Notes under the pieces: model-generated | Databases searched by the model: none | Told to the model about the DNA's origin: nothing | Seen by the model: only the letters and a program-made list of their open reading frames with translations | Program-made: the position numbers and the translations under genes | Shown: in pieces, positions 8,292 to 16,848 of the stretch | Layout: every line of letters begins with the position of its first letter | Position numbering within the stretch: the stretch's first letter is position 1 | From: Selenomonas dianae | GTDB lineage: Bacteria; Bacillota; Negativicutes; Selenomonadales; Selenomonadaceae | DNA: 64,000 nucleotides | Direction of reading: 5' to 3' | Assembly: GCF_030644225.1 (NCBI RefSeq) | Contig: NZ_CP128650.1 | Location: forward strand, 1,540,001-1,604,000

Positions 8292-8329
8292 CGGTATCAA
8301 AAAAAGTTAATGATCCGGCAATTTTTTTA
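8292..8329 (+). terminator. terminator-like hairpin upstream of the chemoreceptor gene
   Basis: CCGGTATC (8292-8299) pairs with GATCCGG (8313-8319) with one bulge and is followed by CAA and seven T. It could end trpD transcripts or be the switch of a leader with the structure at 8171-8248. The rest of the 8138-8444 gap is AT-rich with no gene. Confidence 0.5.
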
Positions 8330-8444
8330 CAGGACTTTAGAAGGATATTTTCATTTATTGCCGAATCTATTGTTTAATAGATAAATCTTATTATTTTTCT
8401 CGGTGCGTCACCACCGTAGACAAGGTATGGAAAGGATGGCAGGA

Positions 8445-10406
8445 ATGAAGCTAAAAACCAAAATGCTGCTGTGGATCGGAGCACCGCTCATCGTCATATT
8501 TTTGGCGATGGCGGCCTTTACCTACTGGGAGGCAAGCTCGATGATCGAGCAGGCGACCGAGCGTGAAATGCGCGCCCTCTCTGCCTATCATGCCGAGGAA
8601 ATCAGTCGCATGGTCGAGGAACCGAAGGGCATTCTCGACGGATTGGGACAAGTGTGGACAACGAAACTGCCATCCGACAAAACCTTCATTGAAACTGCCG
8701 CGAATTTTGGCGCACGCACTGATATTGACGGCATCTATCTCGCTTCTGTCGGTCACGATTTTCTCTACGGCAATGAGCAAATTATTCCGCAGGCGGAATT
8801 CGACCCGACATCGCGCGACTGGTACAGGCTCGCAAAACAAAACGACGGCGTACAGATTTCGGATGTTTACATCAATAAATTCCACAACACCAAGGTCGTC
8901 GCACTCAGCCGCGAACTCCGCGCAAGCGACGGAAGAGAAGCCGTTCTCGGCATGGACATCCCGTTTGCAGACATTGAAAAAACAGTCCTCTCCTTAAAGG
9001 TCGGTGAACATGGCGGTGCGTTCCTGCTGGATGCCGCCGGTCATTTCATCGCACATCCGGTGATGACGATGGAAGACAACGTACATGCACAGGGTGAGGA
9101 AGACGCGCGCCGTCTGCTCTCAAAAGAGCCCATTTTCTTCACAAACACATGGCAAGGCATTGAGAACTACTATGTCGTTCACCCCGTCGGCAACACGGGA
9201 TGGTCGCTCGTTCTCTTCGTTCCGAAGGACGAAGTGCTGGGCGATGTGAACACCCTCAAGTGGGCGATGCTGACCGTGGCACTCGTCTCCCTCCTCCTCC
9301 TCGGCGGTCTGCTCTACAAGATCGCTCACTCGATTGCAGGGCCGCTGGAGAACATGGCTGTCGCAGCACAGGAGGTGGCAAAGGGAAATCTTGCCGTCGT
9401 CCCTCCCCAAATGAATCGTGACGATGAGATCGGGCAGCTCCACAACGCCCTGCTCGCGATGGTCAAGAACCTGCGCGAGCTGATCCAAAAGACGGCACAG
9501 ACCTCCGAACAGCTTGCCGCCGCCTCCGAGCAGCTGACCGCCTCGGCGGATCAGTCGGCACAGGGTGCGCAGAGTGCAGCCGAGGCGATTGTCAAGATCA
9601 CGGGCAGCACCGTCGAACAGAACGAGGTCGTCGACCAGTCCTTTCAGACAGTGGACGGCATCACAACCGCCATCAATGAGATCACAAAGGGCATCTCGGA
9701 TGTTTCCGCCGCCACCCACCGTGCGGAAACGGCGACCGTCGAAGGACAGCAGGGACTCGGCGTTGCCGTCAAGGGCATGGACGTGCTTGACCAGAGTGCA
9801 AAGGATGTCTCCGAGGCAGTCACGGCACTCTATGAGAGTTCCAAACGCATCTCCGAGATCGTCGAGATGATCACACAGATTGCGGAACAGACGAACCTCC
9901 TTGCCCTCAACGCAGCCATTGAGGCGGCACGTGCAGGCGAACAGGGACGAGGCTTTGCCGTCGTCGCCGAGGAAGTCCGAAAGCTCGCCGAACAATCCGG
10001 AACCGCCGCGCAAGAGATCACGGCACTGATCACCGACAACGCCAACCGCATTGAGAACACATTCAAGGTCATGCAGAAACAGAAGGAACACGTCGGCGAG
10101 GGTGTCGAGCAGGTCAATCAGGCGGGCGAACAGTTCAACCGCATCGCGGGTGTTGTGAGCGAGCTTACTGAGAAGGTCGATGCCATCCTGAAGAGCACCG
10201 AGGGCATCAAAACAGGCAGTGCCCGCATGGTCAGCTCGGTCGAATCCGTCCAGAAGGTTTCGAACGCCGTCCACAGTGAGGCGGAGAACGTTTCTGCCGT
10301 TTCCGAGGAGCAGGCGGCCTCCATGCAGGAAATTGCAGCCTCCAGTCAGACCCTCGCACAGCTCGCCCAGGATCTGCAAAAACTTGTCGGACGCTTCCAC
10401 TTATAA
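8445..10406 (+). CDS. methyl-accepting chemotaxis protein with dCache sensor
   Basis: An inner-membrane chemoreceptor of 653 residues. TM1 is at about 7-27; a double-Cache type extracytoplasmic sensor (about 30-275, with [12 protein letters not shown], typical of dCache domains) follows; TM2 is at about 278-300; a HAMP linker runs to about 355. The methyl-accepting helical hairpin fills the rest, with the conserved tip [20 protein letters not shown] near 490-510. The signal would pass to CheA/CheW, which are not encoded here. I chose ATG 8445 because AAAGG lies 9 bases upstream and the membrane segment starts at once; ATG 8427 and 8436 are also in frame. The ligand cannot be predicted, although dCache domains often bind amino acids or carboxylates. 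Confidence 0.93.
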   Translation: MKLKTKMLLWIGAPLIVIFLAMAAFTYWEASSMIEQATEREMRALSAYHAEEISRMVEEPKGILDGLGQVWTTKLPSDKTFIETAANFGARTDIDGIYLASVGHDFLYGNEQIIPQAEFDPTSRDWYRLAKQNDGVQISDVYINKFHNTKVVALSRELRASDGREAVLGMDIPFADIEKTVLSLKVGEHGGAFLLDAAGHFIAHPVMTMEDNVHAQGEEDARRLLSKEPIFFTNTWQGIENYYVVHPVGNTGWSLVLFVPKDEVLGDVNTLKWAMLTVALVSLLLLGGLLYKIAHSIAGPLENMAVAAQEVAKGNLAVVPPQMNRDDEIGQLHNALLAMVKNLRELIQKTAQTSEQLAAASEQLTASADQSAQGAQSAAEAIVKITGSTVEQNEVVDQSFQTVDGITTAINEITKGISDVSAATHRAETATVEGQQGLGVAVKGMDVLDQSAKDVSEAVTALYESSKRISEIVEMITQIAEQTNLLALNAAIEAARAGEQGRGFAVVAEEVRKLAEQSGTAAQEITALITDNANRIENTFKVMQKQKEHVGEGVEQVNQAGEQFNRIAGVVSELTEKVDAILKSTEGIKTGSARMVSSVESVQKVSNAVHSEAENVSAVSEEQAASMQEIAASSQTLAQLAQDLQKLVGRFHL

Positions 10407-10417
10407 GACAGAAAAGC

Positions 10418-10489
10418 TCTATGATAAATGTTACAACTGCGATGCTCCTAAGCAAACCCTAGTGGAACTCGCGTAACATTTGACATAGA
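10418..10489 (+). repeat. shortened relative of the covarying hairpin repeat, copy D
   Basis: The arms TCTATGATAAATGTTAC (10418-10434) and GTAACATTTGACATAGA (10473-10489) pair with two mismatches. Between them is AAGCAAACCCTAGTGGA, the left internal-loop motif of copies A-C, followed by CGCGTAAC resembling their right side. The central stem is missing. It lies between the convergent chemoreceptor and sdhB genes, beyond the hairpin at 10498. Confidence 0.6.
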
Positions 10490-10497
10490 ACCAACAC

Positions 10498-10527
10498 AAA
10501 GGGGCTGCCCCAATGGGGCAGCCCCTT
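10498..10527. terminator. bidirectional terminator between mcp and sdhB
   Basis: AAAGGGGCTGCCCC pairs perfectly with GGGGCAGCCCCTTT around an AA(T) loop. It lies 33 bases after the sdhB stop on the minus strand and about 90 bases after the chemoreceptor stop. The T tract is only three bases on each strand, but the 14-bp GC-rich stem is strong. Confidence 0.75.
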
Positions 10528-10559
10528 TGCTATGCTCCGATTCTCGCCGAGAATGCGGA

Positions 10560-11312
10560 TTAGTGATTGAACATATTGCGCAGTGCCTGCTTGTTGACCT
10601 CACGGTTCAGCTGTGCAAGGTGCTGCGTGAGCTTGATGCTCTTCGGGCAGACGCGCTCACAGTTCTGACTGTTGCCGCAGCTCGTGATGCCGCCCTTTTC
10701 CATCAGCGCATTCAGACGCTTCGGCGCATCGAACTTTCCGAGCGGATGGAGGTTAAAGAGGAGCGCCTGTGCCGTCGGTGAAGCACCGATGAAGTCGGAC
10801 TGCGGACCGACGTTCGGACATGCCTCAAGGCAGCAGCCGCACGTCATGCAGTGCGACAGCTCGTAACACGTTTCTGCCGTGTATGGGTTCTGGATCGGCG
10901 CATCTTTGACCCCCCATGTGCCGTCCACCTCGACCCATCCATGGATGCGCTTCAGGCTCTCGAACATGACGGAGCGGTCGATAAGGAGGTCTCGAATGAC
11001 GGGGAATGTACGTGCCGGCTGCACGCGGATCGGCTGCGTGAGGTTGTCGATGAGGGCGCAGCACGCCTGCTGTGCACGCCCGTTAATGACCATCATGCAC
11101 GCACCGCAGACCTTTTCGAGGCAGTTGCACTCCCAGACCGGAGGAGGGACGCGCTTGCCGTCCACCGTCACGGGGTTCTTCTGGATCTCCATAAGGGACG
11201 CAACAACGTTGAGACCGGGACGATAGTCAACCTCGAACTCCTGCGTATAGGGGTTCTCGTTCGGTCCATCCTGACGCTCGATGATAAAACGAACTTTTTT
11301 CTGTTCTGCCAT
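10560..11312 (-). CDS. sdhB: succinate dehydrogenase / fumarate reductase iron-sulfur subunit
   Basis: This 250-residue subunit passes electrons between the flavoprotein and the membrane haem. Cluster ligands are visible: the [2Fe-2S] group CNCLEKVCGACMMV plus the Cys in RAQQAC (about residues 63-86), the [4Fe-4S] motif CMTCGCCLEACP (about 154-165), and CGNSQNCERVCP (about 212-223) for the remaining cluster. ATG 11312 starts 15 bases after the sdhA stop, and the SdhC-A-B order matches the Bacillus/epsilon-proteobacterial type with one cytochrome b subunit. Next to a two-subunit fumarase, and in an organism of this kind, quinol:fumarate reduction in succinate/propionate fermentation is the likely direction, but sequence alone does not decide that. 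Confidence 0.95.
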   Translation of the reverse strand: MAEQKKVRFIIERQDGPNENPYTQEFEVDYRPGLNVVASLMEIQKNPVTVDGKRVPPPVWECNCLEKVCGACMMVINGRAQQACCALIDNLTQPIRVQPARTFPVIRDLLIDRSVMFESLKRIHGWVEVDGTWGVKDAPIQNPYTAETCYELSHCMTCGCCLEACPNVGPQSDFIGASPTAQALLFNLHPLGKFDAPKRLNALMEKGGITSCGNSQNCERVCPKSIKLTQHLAQLNREVNKQALRNMFNH

Positions 11313-11327
11313 GACTTCTATCCTCCC

Positions 11328-13139
11328 TTACTCCTTCTTGGCGACGGCGTAGTTACGTGCACGTGCCTTGATGAGTGAATGCTCGAACTCCATGTAGCTG
11401 ACCTTAGGCTCCTCGGTCTTCGGATCGTAGTCCACGATGGAGGTCTTCATAAAGCGCTCGTCGTCACGGCCGTAGAACATCAGCTCACCGGCAGCATCCG
11501 TCATGCGCTCACCCTTGTCGTCAAGGAGAATCTTCGCGTGTGCTCCGCGGCTTTCGTCGCGACAGCGTGCCGCCTTTGTTACAACCATCGCATAGAGGAT
11601 CATGTTGCGCAGCTGGCGCACGAACATGGCTTCCTGGTTCGCCCATGTGCCGTGGTCGGTCACGCCGATGTCATCCCAACGCTTGAGGATGCCCTTGAGT
11701 TTTTCAAGACAGATGTCAAGCCCCTTGTTGTCGCGTTCGATGGAAACGTAGTCGTACATGATCTCGCCCATCTCCTGATGGAGCTTGTGCGCGTTCTCAG
11801 GACCCGTCATGTTGCGGATCTTGTCGAACTCAGCAACCGCTTCCTTGCGTGCACTCTCAAGCTCTTCCTCGGTCAGTGCCGTACCAAGCTCGCCGCTGCG
11901 CGCCCAGCGCAGTGCCTCAGGGCCTGCGATGAACCCGGAGTATGCTGCCGAGAGGAGTGAATTCGCACCGAGACGGTTCGCACCGTGGTACTGGTGATCA
12001 CACTCGCCCGCCGCCATGAGGCCGGGGATGTTCGTATGGTGGTTGCGATCGACCCAGATGCCGCCCATGGAGTAGTGTACGGACGGGAAGATCTCCATCG
12101 GCACCTTGCGCGGATCCTGACCGACGAATTCGGAGTACATCTCAAGGATGCCGCCGAGCTTGCGCTCAAGGTAGTCCGCAGGGATGTGCGAGAGGTCGAG
12201 GTAAACGCGACGGTCGTTGTTCACGCCGAGACCCATGTGGACGCAGACCTTGAAGATCGCACGGGACGCAACGTCACGCGGAACGAGGTTGCCGTATGCA
12301 GGGTACATCTCCTCAAGGAAGTACCATGGCTTGCCGTCCTTGTACGTCCAGACGCGTCCGCCTTCCCCGCGGCACGCCTCGGACATGAGACGGTTCTTGT
12401 CCGAGCCCGGAATTGCGGTCGGATGGATCTGGATGAACTCGGGGTTGCCGATGTGTGCGCCCTGCTGATATGCGGAGGAAACCGCCGAGCCGTTGCAGAT
12501 CGTGGACGCCGTGCAGCGTCCGAACACCTGCCCCGGGCCGCCTGTCGCGAGGATGACGACGTCCGCCGGGAATGACTTGATCTCGTTCGAGTTCATGTTC
12601 TGCGCAACAATTCCGCGAACGATGCCGTCCTTGTTCTTGATTGCGCGAATGTATTCCCAGAACTCGTATTTCGTGACCTTGCCCTTGACCTCCCAACGAC
12701 GCACCTGCTCGTCGAGTGCATAGAGGAGCTGCTGACCGGTCGTAGAGCCCGCAAATACGGTGCGCTTGTTCTTCTGTCCGCCGAAGTTGCGGAGATCGAG
12801 CACGCCCTCTGCCGTACGCGTGAACGGAACGCCCATGCGGTCGAACATCTTGACGAGCTTCGGAGCCGCCTCGACCATGCCCTTGACGGCAAGCTGATCG
12901 GCGAGGAAGTCGCCGCCGTAGACCGTATCATCGAAGTGTTCGTAGACACTGTCATGTTCGCCCTTTGTATCCATGCAGGCGTTCATACCGCCCTGCGCAC
13001 AGAGCGAGTGCGAACGCTTCACCGGGCAATAGGAAAAGAGGTCGACCGTACCGCCGCCCTCGCAGACCTTCATCGTCGCGAGAAGTCCCGCCAGACCGCC
13101 GCCGACGATGATAACCTTGTTCTCTGGTACTTTAGCCAT
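11328..13139 (-). CDS. sdhA: succinate dehydrogenase / fumarate reductase flavoprotein subunit
   Basis: This 603-residue catalytic subunit interconverts succinate and fumarate with covalently bound FAD. The dinucleotide fold VIIVGGGLAGLLA is at residues 9-21. SHSLCAQGGMNA (about 43-54) holds the flavin-linking region. Substrate and active-site stretches are HPTAIPGSDKNRLMSEACRGEGG (about 240-262) and VHYSMGGIWVD (about 365). GECDHQYHGANRLGANSLL (about 386-404) is the usual FAD-binding end. It lies between sdhC and sdhB with gaps of 24 and 15 bases, so the three form one operon. The sequence type is that of Bacillus and epsilon-proteobacterial enzymes rather than E. coli Sdh or Frd. Confidence 0.96.
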   Translation of the reverse strand: MAKVPENKVIIVGGGLAGLLATMKVCEGGGTVDLFSYCPVKRSHSLCAQGGMNACMDTKGEHDSVYEHFDDTVYGGDFLADQLAVKGMVEAAPKLVKMFDRMGVPFTRTAEGVLDLRNFGGQKNKRTVFAGSTTGQQLLYALDEQVRRWEVKGKVTKYEFWEYIRAIKNKDGIVRGIVAQNMNSNEIKSFPADVVILATGGPGQVFGRCTASTICNGSAVSSAYQQGAHIGNPEFIQIHPTAIPGSDKNRLMSEACRGEGGRVWTYKDGKPWYFLEEMYPAYGNLVPRDVASRAIFKVCVHMGLGVNNDRRVYLDLSHIPADYLERKLGGILEMYSEFVGQDPRKVPMEIFPSVHYSMGGIWVDRNHHTNIPGLMAAGECDHQYHGANRLGANSLLSAAYSGFIAGPEALRWARSGELGTALTEEELESARKEAVAEFDKIRNMTGPENAHKLHQEMGEIMYDYVSIERDNKGLDICLEKLKGILKRWDDIGVTDHGTWANQEAMFVRQLRNMILYAMVVTKAARCRDESRGAHAKILLDDKGERMTDAAGELMFYGRDDERFMKTSIVDYDPKTEEPKVSYMEFEHSLIKARARNYAVAKKE

Positions 13140-13163
13140 TCTTACTCTCCTTTGCTGCGGTTC

Positions 13164-13796
13164 TCACATGAAGTAGCTGCCCATGAAGGCAAGCGTAACA
13201 AGACTCATCAGCGTGCAGAGACCCATCGACAGTGCGTTGATGACGGACTGTGCGCGCGGTCCCTTCGCAATGCCCCACGTCATGCAGAACGTCGAGATGC
13301 CGTTGCAGAAATGGAAGATCGCCGCAAGCATACCGAGTGTGTAGAGCACCGTATGGAGGATTGCATAATCGCCGGTTACAAAGTAGGTGTAGAGCAAGTC
13401 ATAGTTGATATGCGTTCCCATGACCCCCTTCTCCCACACGCGCATATAGCCGACGTGCCAGATGAGGAACGGGATAAGCAGCCATGCCGTATAGCGCTGG
13501 ACGGCGAACTGCCAGTTGCGGACGTAGCCATAATTGCTCGGGTTGTTCTTCGCCTGTGCAGCGATGTAGATGCCATAGATCGCGTGGAAGAGAATCGGTA
13601 CGGCGATGGCGAAGATCTCGAGCCCGTAGAATACGGGACGCGGGATGAGCTCCATCATGGCCAGCGCATCATTGAACGCCTTTGCGCCCTGAAGCACGGT
13701 CGAGTTCGTAAAGACGTGCTCGAAGAGGAACACGCCGATGATGACGAGTCCGACCAATGAATGCAGCCGCCGCATGTAAAAGGTTGTGTGGAACAT
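13164..13796 (-). CDS. sdhC: succinate dehydrogenase cytochrome b subunit
   Basis: This 210-residue membrane protein has five hydrophobic spans, consistent with a single-subunit di-haem anchor of the Bacillus/Wolinella type. His residues suited to haem ligation occur in the spans (RLHSLVGLV near 10-18, LFEHVF near 24, LFHAIYGIYI near 70, FLIWHVGYM near 110, HTVLYTLGMLAAIFHFCNGI near 150). It anchors SdhAB and exchanges electrons with menaquinone, which I infer from the family. ATG 13796 has an AGGAGG site. It opens the sdhCAB part of the operon, 122 bases after the fumarase beta gene. Confidence 0.93.
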   Translation of the reverse strand: MFHTTFYMRRLHSLVGLVIIGVFLFEHVFTNSTVLQGAKAFNDALAMMELIPRPVFYGLEIFAIAVPILFHAIYGIYIAAQAKNNPSNYGYVRNWQFAVQRYTAWLLIPFLIWHVGYMRVWEKGVMGTHINYDLLYTYFVTGDYAILHTVLYTLGMLAAIFHFCNGISTFCMTWGIAKGPRAQSVINALSMGLCTLMSLVTLAFMGSYFM

Positions 13797-13918
13797 TTCA
13801 TACCTCCTGAAATATGTAGACCTTTGGAGCCGCAGCCTCGGAGCATATCCGAGGCTGCGCCCCCGAATGATTTGTCATGCGCCAAACCATCGGCATGAAC
13901 ACTCTGATGAGGATGTGC

Positions 13919-14476
13919 TTAGAGTTTCCGATAGGGTTTCTGCCCCATCTCGTAGAAGTTGTTGCCCTCGGAGTCAATCACGACGATGCAGGGGAAATCC
14001 TCGACCGTCAGTTTCGCGACCGCCTCAGGGCCAAGTTCCGGATAGCCCACGACTTCGTACTTCTTCACGGATTTTGCGATGAGCGCCGCAGCGCCGCCGA
14101 CAGCGGCAAAATAGGTGACGCCGTTCTTCTTCATCGACTCCACGACCGCAGCCGAGCGCGACCCCTTGCCCACCATGCCCTTGATGCCCTGCTCAAGCAT
14201 TGTCGGCGTGTAGGCATCCATGCGGCCGGAGGTCGTGGGGCCTGCCGAGCCGATCGGATCGCCCGGCTTCGCCGGTGTCGGTCCCAGATAGTAGACGATC
14301 TGATCGTGCCAGTCGACCGGCAGAGGTTCGCCCTTTGCGAGTGCCTCCGTCATCGCCTTGTGTGCCGCATCACGTGCGCTGATGATCGTGCCCGTGATAA
14401 GGACGCTGTCGCCCGCCTTGAGTTTGCGCGACATTTCCTCCGTGAACGGAGTTGTAATACGGATACTTTCCGCCAT
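13919..14476 (-). CDS. class I fumarate hydratase, beta subunit
   Basis: This 185-residue protein corresponds to the C-terminal domain of iron-sulfur (class I) fumarases and to TtdB. It shows the family's KAGDSVLITGTIISARDAAH near residues 20-40, YYLGPTPAKPGDPIGSAGPTTSGRMD near 67-92, and EDFPCIVVIDSEGNNFYE near the end. With the alpha subunit encoded 40 bases upstream it makes an oxygen-sensitive fumarase interconverting malate and fumarate. A two-subunit tartrate dehydratase is the main alternative, but the following sdhCAB genes favour fumarase. ATG 14476 has GGGAGG upstream. Confidence 0.93.
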   Translation of the reverse strand: MAESIRITTPFTEEMSRKLKAGDSVLITGTIISARDAAHKAMTEALAKGEPLPVDWHDQIVYYLGPTPAKPGDPIGSAGPTTSGRMDAYTPTMLEQGIKGMVGKGSRSAAVVESMKKNGVTYFAAVGGAAALIAKSVKKYEVVGYPELGPEAVAKLTVEDFPCIVVIDSEGNNFYEMGQKPYRKL

Positions 14477-14516
14477 GAGTATTCCTCCCTAACAATAATA
14501 CACAGGAACTGTTTTG

Positions 14517-15359
14517 TTACAGGACACGATGCGCATGCCGAAGAGCATGACAGCAGATCGTCACTGCAACGGGGAGGCCGGCGATGTGCGTCGCGCCCCA
14601 CTCTACGTTCACGGCAAGCGCGGTCGTCGTCCCGCCCAGCTGAGGACCGATGCCCGTCTTGTTGATCATCTCAAGGAGCTCACCCTCAAGCTTTGCATAT
14701 TCGGGCATCGGATGACGCTGATCGATCGACCGCGTGAGTGCCTTCTTCGAGAGAAGTGCCGCCTGATCCATCGTACCGCCGATGCCGACACCGACCACCT
14801 CGGGCGGACACGGATTCGGACCTGCGTGCTGAATGATCTCCATGACCGCCTTCTTCACGCCCTCGACACCATCCGCAGGAACGAGCATCTTGACACCGGA
14901 CTTGTTTTCCGAGCCAAAGCCCTTCGGTGCGATGGTGATGCTGAGCTGATCTCCCGCAACGATCTTCGTATAGATCACGCCCGGCGTATTGTTCTGGGTG
15001 TTCTTGCGGTTGAAGAGCGGCTCTGCAACGACCGACTTGCGCAGATAGCCCTCCGTGTAGCCCTTCGCAATCCCGGCGTTGATCGCGTCCTCAAGAAGCC
15101 CATCGACAATGTGAAGATCCTGCCCGATCTCAACAAAGACGATCGTCATGCCCGTATCCTGGCAATACGGGCGGTCTTCCGCGCGTGCGATCTCTGCGTT
15201 GCGAATGATCTGATCCAAAACGACCTTTCCTACGGGTGACTCCTCCGTCTCTCGCCCCTTTTTGAGCCCCTCGTAGACATCATTTGGGAGATAGTACGCC
15301 GCTTCCTTGCACATCTCGGCGACGTTCTCCGTGATCTCTTTTGCGCTTAGCTCTCGCAA
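14517..15359 (-). CDS. class I fumarate hydratase, alpha subunit
   Basis: This 280-residue subunit matches the N-terminal half of class I fumarase. Candidate [4Fe-4S] ligands are the Cys in RPYCQDTG (about residue 62), in NPCPPEVVGVGIGG (about 182) and in VAVTICCHALRHAHR near the end. I chose the TTG start at 15359 because GGAGGG lies 7 bases upstream. A promoter at 15403-15431 makes this the first gene of a five-gene unit, fumarase alpha, fumarase beta, sdhC, sdhA, sdhB. It would carry out malate to fumarate to succinate, the reductive branch of the citric acid cycle. Confidence 0.93.
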   Translation of the reverse strand: MRELSAKEITENVAEMCKEAAYYLPNDVYEGLKKGRETEESPVGKVVLDQIIRNAEIARAEDRPYCQDTGMTIVFVEIGQDLHIVDGLLEDAINAGIAKGYTEGYLRKSVVAEPLFNRKNTQNNTPGVIYTKIVAGDQLSITIAPKGFGSENKSGVKMLVPADGVEGVKKAVMEIIQHAGPNPCPPEVVGVGIGGTMDQAALLSKKALTRSIDQRHPMPEYAKLEGELLEMINKTGIGPQLGGTTTALAVNVEWGATHIAGLPVAVTICCHALRHAHRVL

Positions 15360-15402
15360 AATAATCCCTCCTATAAATATAACTTATACACAGGTTGATT
15401 AG

Positions 15403-15431
15403 ACTATATCATATTTTTTTCTTGCTTTCAA
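15403..15431 (-). promoter_or_regulatory. promoter of the fumarase-sdhCAB operon
   Basis: On the minus strand TTGAAA (15426-15431), a 17-base spacer and TATAGT (15403-15408) lie about 45 bases before the TTG start at 15359. Both boxes are close to the sigma-A consensus. Confidence 0.65.
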
Positions 15432-15458
15432 GTCTTTCAAATTTCCTGTAAAGCCTTG

Positions 15459-15497
15459 AAAAAAGTGAATCTCATTCAATTTGGGAATGAGATTCAC
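15459..15497 (-). terminator. terminator of the murI-to-phosphodiesterase cluster
   Basis: On the minus strand GTGAATCTCATTC and GAATGAGATTCAC form a perfect 13-bp stem with a 7-base loop, followed by six T. It lies about 217 bases past the phosphodiesterase stop. The same 13-mer also occurs at 15722-15734, at the very end of that gene. Confidence 0.75.
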
Positions 15498-15603
15498 AAG
15501 CTGGAATAATATCGTTCTTTTATTTTTTATCTTATTGTTTTATATTTCAATCGAATTGTTTTACCGAGATCAATTTATTGTTTATCATGTATTTGTTATT
15601 ATA

Positions 15604-15641
15604 CATATAAAATCCATATCATAAGATATGGATTTTATATG
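15604..15641 (+). terminator. AT-rich 17-bp hairpin, possible terminator
   Basis: CATATAAAATCCATATC (15604-15620) pairs perfectly with GATATGGATTTTATATG (15625-15641) around ATAA and is followed by T-rich sequence on the plus strand. No plus-strand gene precedes it, so its role is unclear. The rest of the 15360-15713 gap is very AT-rich and holds no gene I can support. Confidence 0.45.
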
Positions 15642-15713
15642 GTAAATTTTTTTGAAAATTTTTTATTCAGTGGAAATCTTGATATGGCGCAGAAAACGCA
15701 CAAATGCACTCTC

Positions 15714-16196
15714 CTAAATGCGAATGAGATTCACCCGTGGACTTTTCCCCTCATTCAAATCCACAAGCATGAACGAACCGCGCCGCTCATCACGCGGACG
15801 TGCGATGCTGCCGGGATTGAGCACGGTCACATCACCGCGTTCCTCAAGAGCAATGTGCGTATGTCCGTAGACGGCGATGTCCGCCCCCGCCTCACACGCC
15901 GCCGCTGCAAGCAGTTCCGTGTCAAAGCGCACGTTAAAGAGGTGTCCATGCGTGAGGAAGATACGATGTCCCGCAGCCTCTACCACCGTTTCATCATAGA
16001 CACCATCGAGAAAGAGATCACAGTTGCCGAGCACACGCACGACACGTCTGCCGGACAGGATCTCCAAATCGTCCGCATCGGGCGCAAAGTCCCCGGCGTG
16101 CAGCCACAGTTCCGCCTCCGCTGCACCGGGGACGGCAAGCATATCTTCGAATACGCGTGTGTTTCCATGACTATCGCTGACAATTCCGATTCTCAT
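15714..16196 (-). CDS. YfcE/MJ0936-type metallophosphodiesterase
   Basis: A 160-residue calcineurin-like phosphoesterase. Metal-binding motifs follow in order: MRIGIVSDSHGN (DxH at residues 8-10), WLHAGDF near 37-43, VLGNCD near 60 (GNxD), LTHGH near 82 (GH) and YGHTHIA near 109 (GHTH). Proteins of this family are Mn-dependent phosphodiesterases, and the natural substrate is mostly unknown. I chose ATG 16196, since GGAGC lies 6 bases upstream and it starts directly at the MRIGIVSD core. The gene follows rdgB by 27 bases and ends the minus-strand run of genes that begins at murI. Confidence 0.9.
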   Translation of the reverse strand: MRIGIVSDSHGNTRVFEDMLAVPGAAEAELWLHAGDFAPDADDLEILSGRRVVRVLGNCDLFLDGVYDETVVEAAGHRIFLTHGHLFNVRFDTELLAAAACEAGADIAVYGHTHIALEERGDVTVLNPGSIARPRDERRGSFMLVDLNEGKSPRVNLIRI

Positions 16197-16223
16197 AACA
16201 AGCTCCGATCTGTACACACGTCA

Positions 16224-16847
16224 TCATTTTGTGGAAAGGAGCACACGCAGCCGCTCCTTCATGATCTGCAGTGCCGCACCGCGATGACTGATCGCATGTT
16301 TTTCTTCCCGTGAAAGTTCCGCCATCGTACGCCCGTCCGTCCGATAGAAATACGGATCATAGCCAAATCCCCCCGTTCCGCGTGCCGCCGGACGGATGAA
16401 GCCTGTACACGCGCCCTCTGCGGCGAGTTCGCGTCCATCCGGGAGCGCAAGCACGAGCGCGCAGTGATAGGCGGCAGCGGCGTTCTCCGTGTCATGTGCC
16501 CGAATTTCCGCGATCAGCTTCGCGTTGTTCGCCGCGTCATCACCGTGCACGCCTGCATAACGCGCCGAGTAAACACCGGGCGCACCATCCAGCACCTCCA
16601 CCGAGAGACCAGAATCGTCGGCAAGCGCGGCAATCCCTGTTTTCTCCATATAGTAATGCGCCTTGATGCGCGCATTCTCCAGAAAGGTCGTCCCATCCTC
16701 GACCGGTTCTTCGATTTCTCCTGCCTCCGGCAGCACCTTGCTCAGCTGCGAAAGCGGAACGAGGCACACGGGCAGCCCATCAAATGCATTCTCTATCTCA
16801 CGCACCTTGCCCTCGTTCGACGTGGCAATCAATATCGTTGTATCCAT
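16224..16847 (-). CDS. rdgB: XTP/dITP diphosphatase (HAM1/RdgB family)
   Basis: This 207-residue house-cleaning enzyme hydrolyses non-canonical purine triphosphates (dITP, XTP) to monophosphates. It starts with the family signature ILIATSNEGKVREI (residues 5-18). ALADDSGLSVEVLDGAPGVYSARYAG (about 67-92) holds the catalytic acidic residues, and GFGYDPYFY and KHAISHRGAAL are near the C-terminus. ATG 16847 lies one base after the rph stop and has GGGAGGG upstream. The rph-rdgB pair is common in Firmicutes. Confidence 0.95.
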   Translation of the reverse strand: MDTTILIATSNEGKVREIENAFDGLPVCLVPLSQLSKVLPEAGEIEEPVEDGTTFLENARIKAHYYMEKTGIAALADDSGLSVEVLDGAPGVYSARYAGVHGDDAANNAKLIAEIRAHDTENAAAAYHCALVLALPDGRELAAEGACTGFIRPAARGTGGFGYDPYFYRTDGRTMAELSREEKHAISHRGAALQIMKERLRVLLSTK

Positions 16848-16848
16848 G

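Noticed and set aside
8138-8444. c-di-GMP riboswitch or sigma-28 promoter before the chemoreceptor
   Set aside because: GCCGAATC at about 8363 lacks a TAAA box at the right spacing, and the c-di-GMP riboswitch core sequences are absent.
9120-10400. Long open frame opposite the chemoreceptor gene
   Set aside because: The translation is low-complexity (Leu/Asp-rich runs) and mirrors the coiled-coil codons of the receptor; no start signal.
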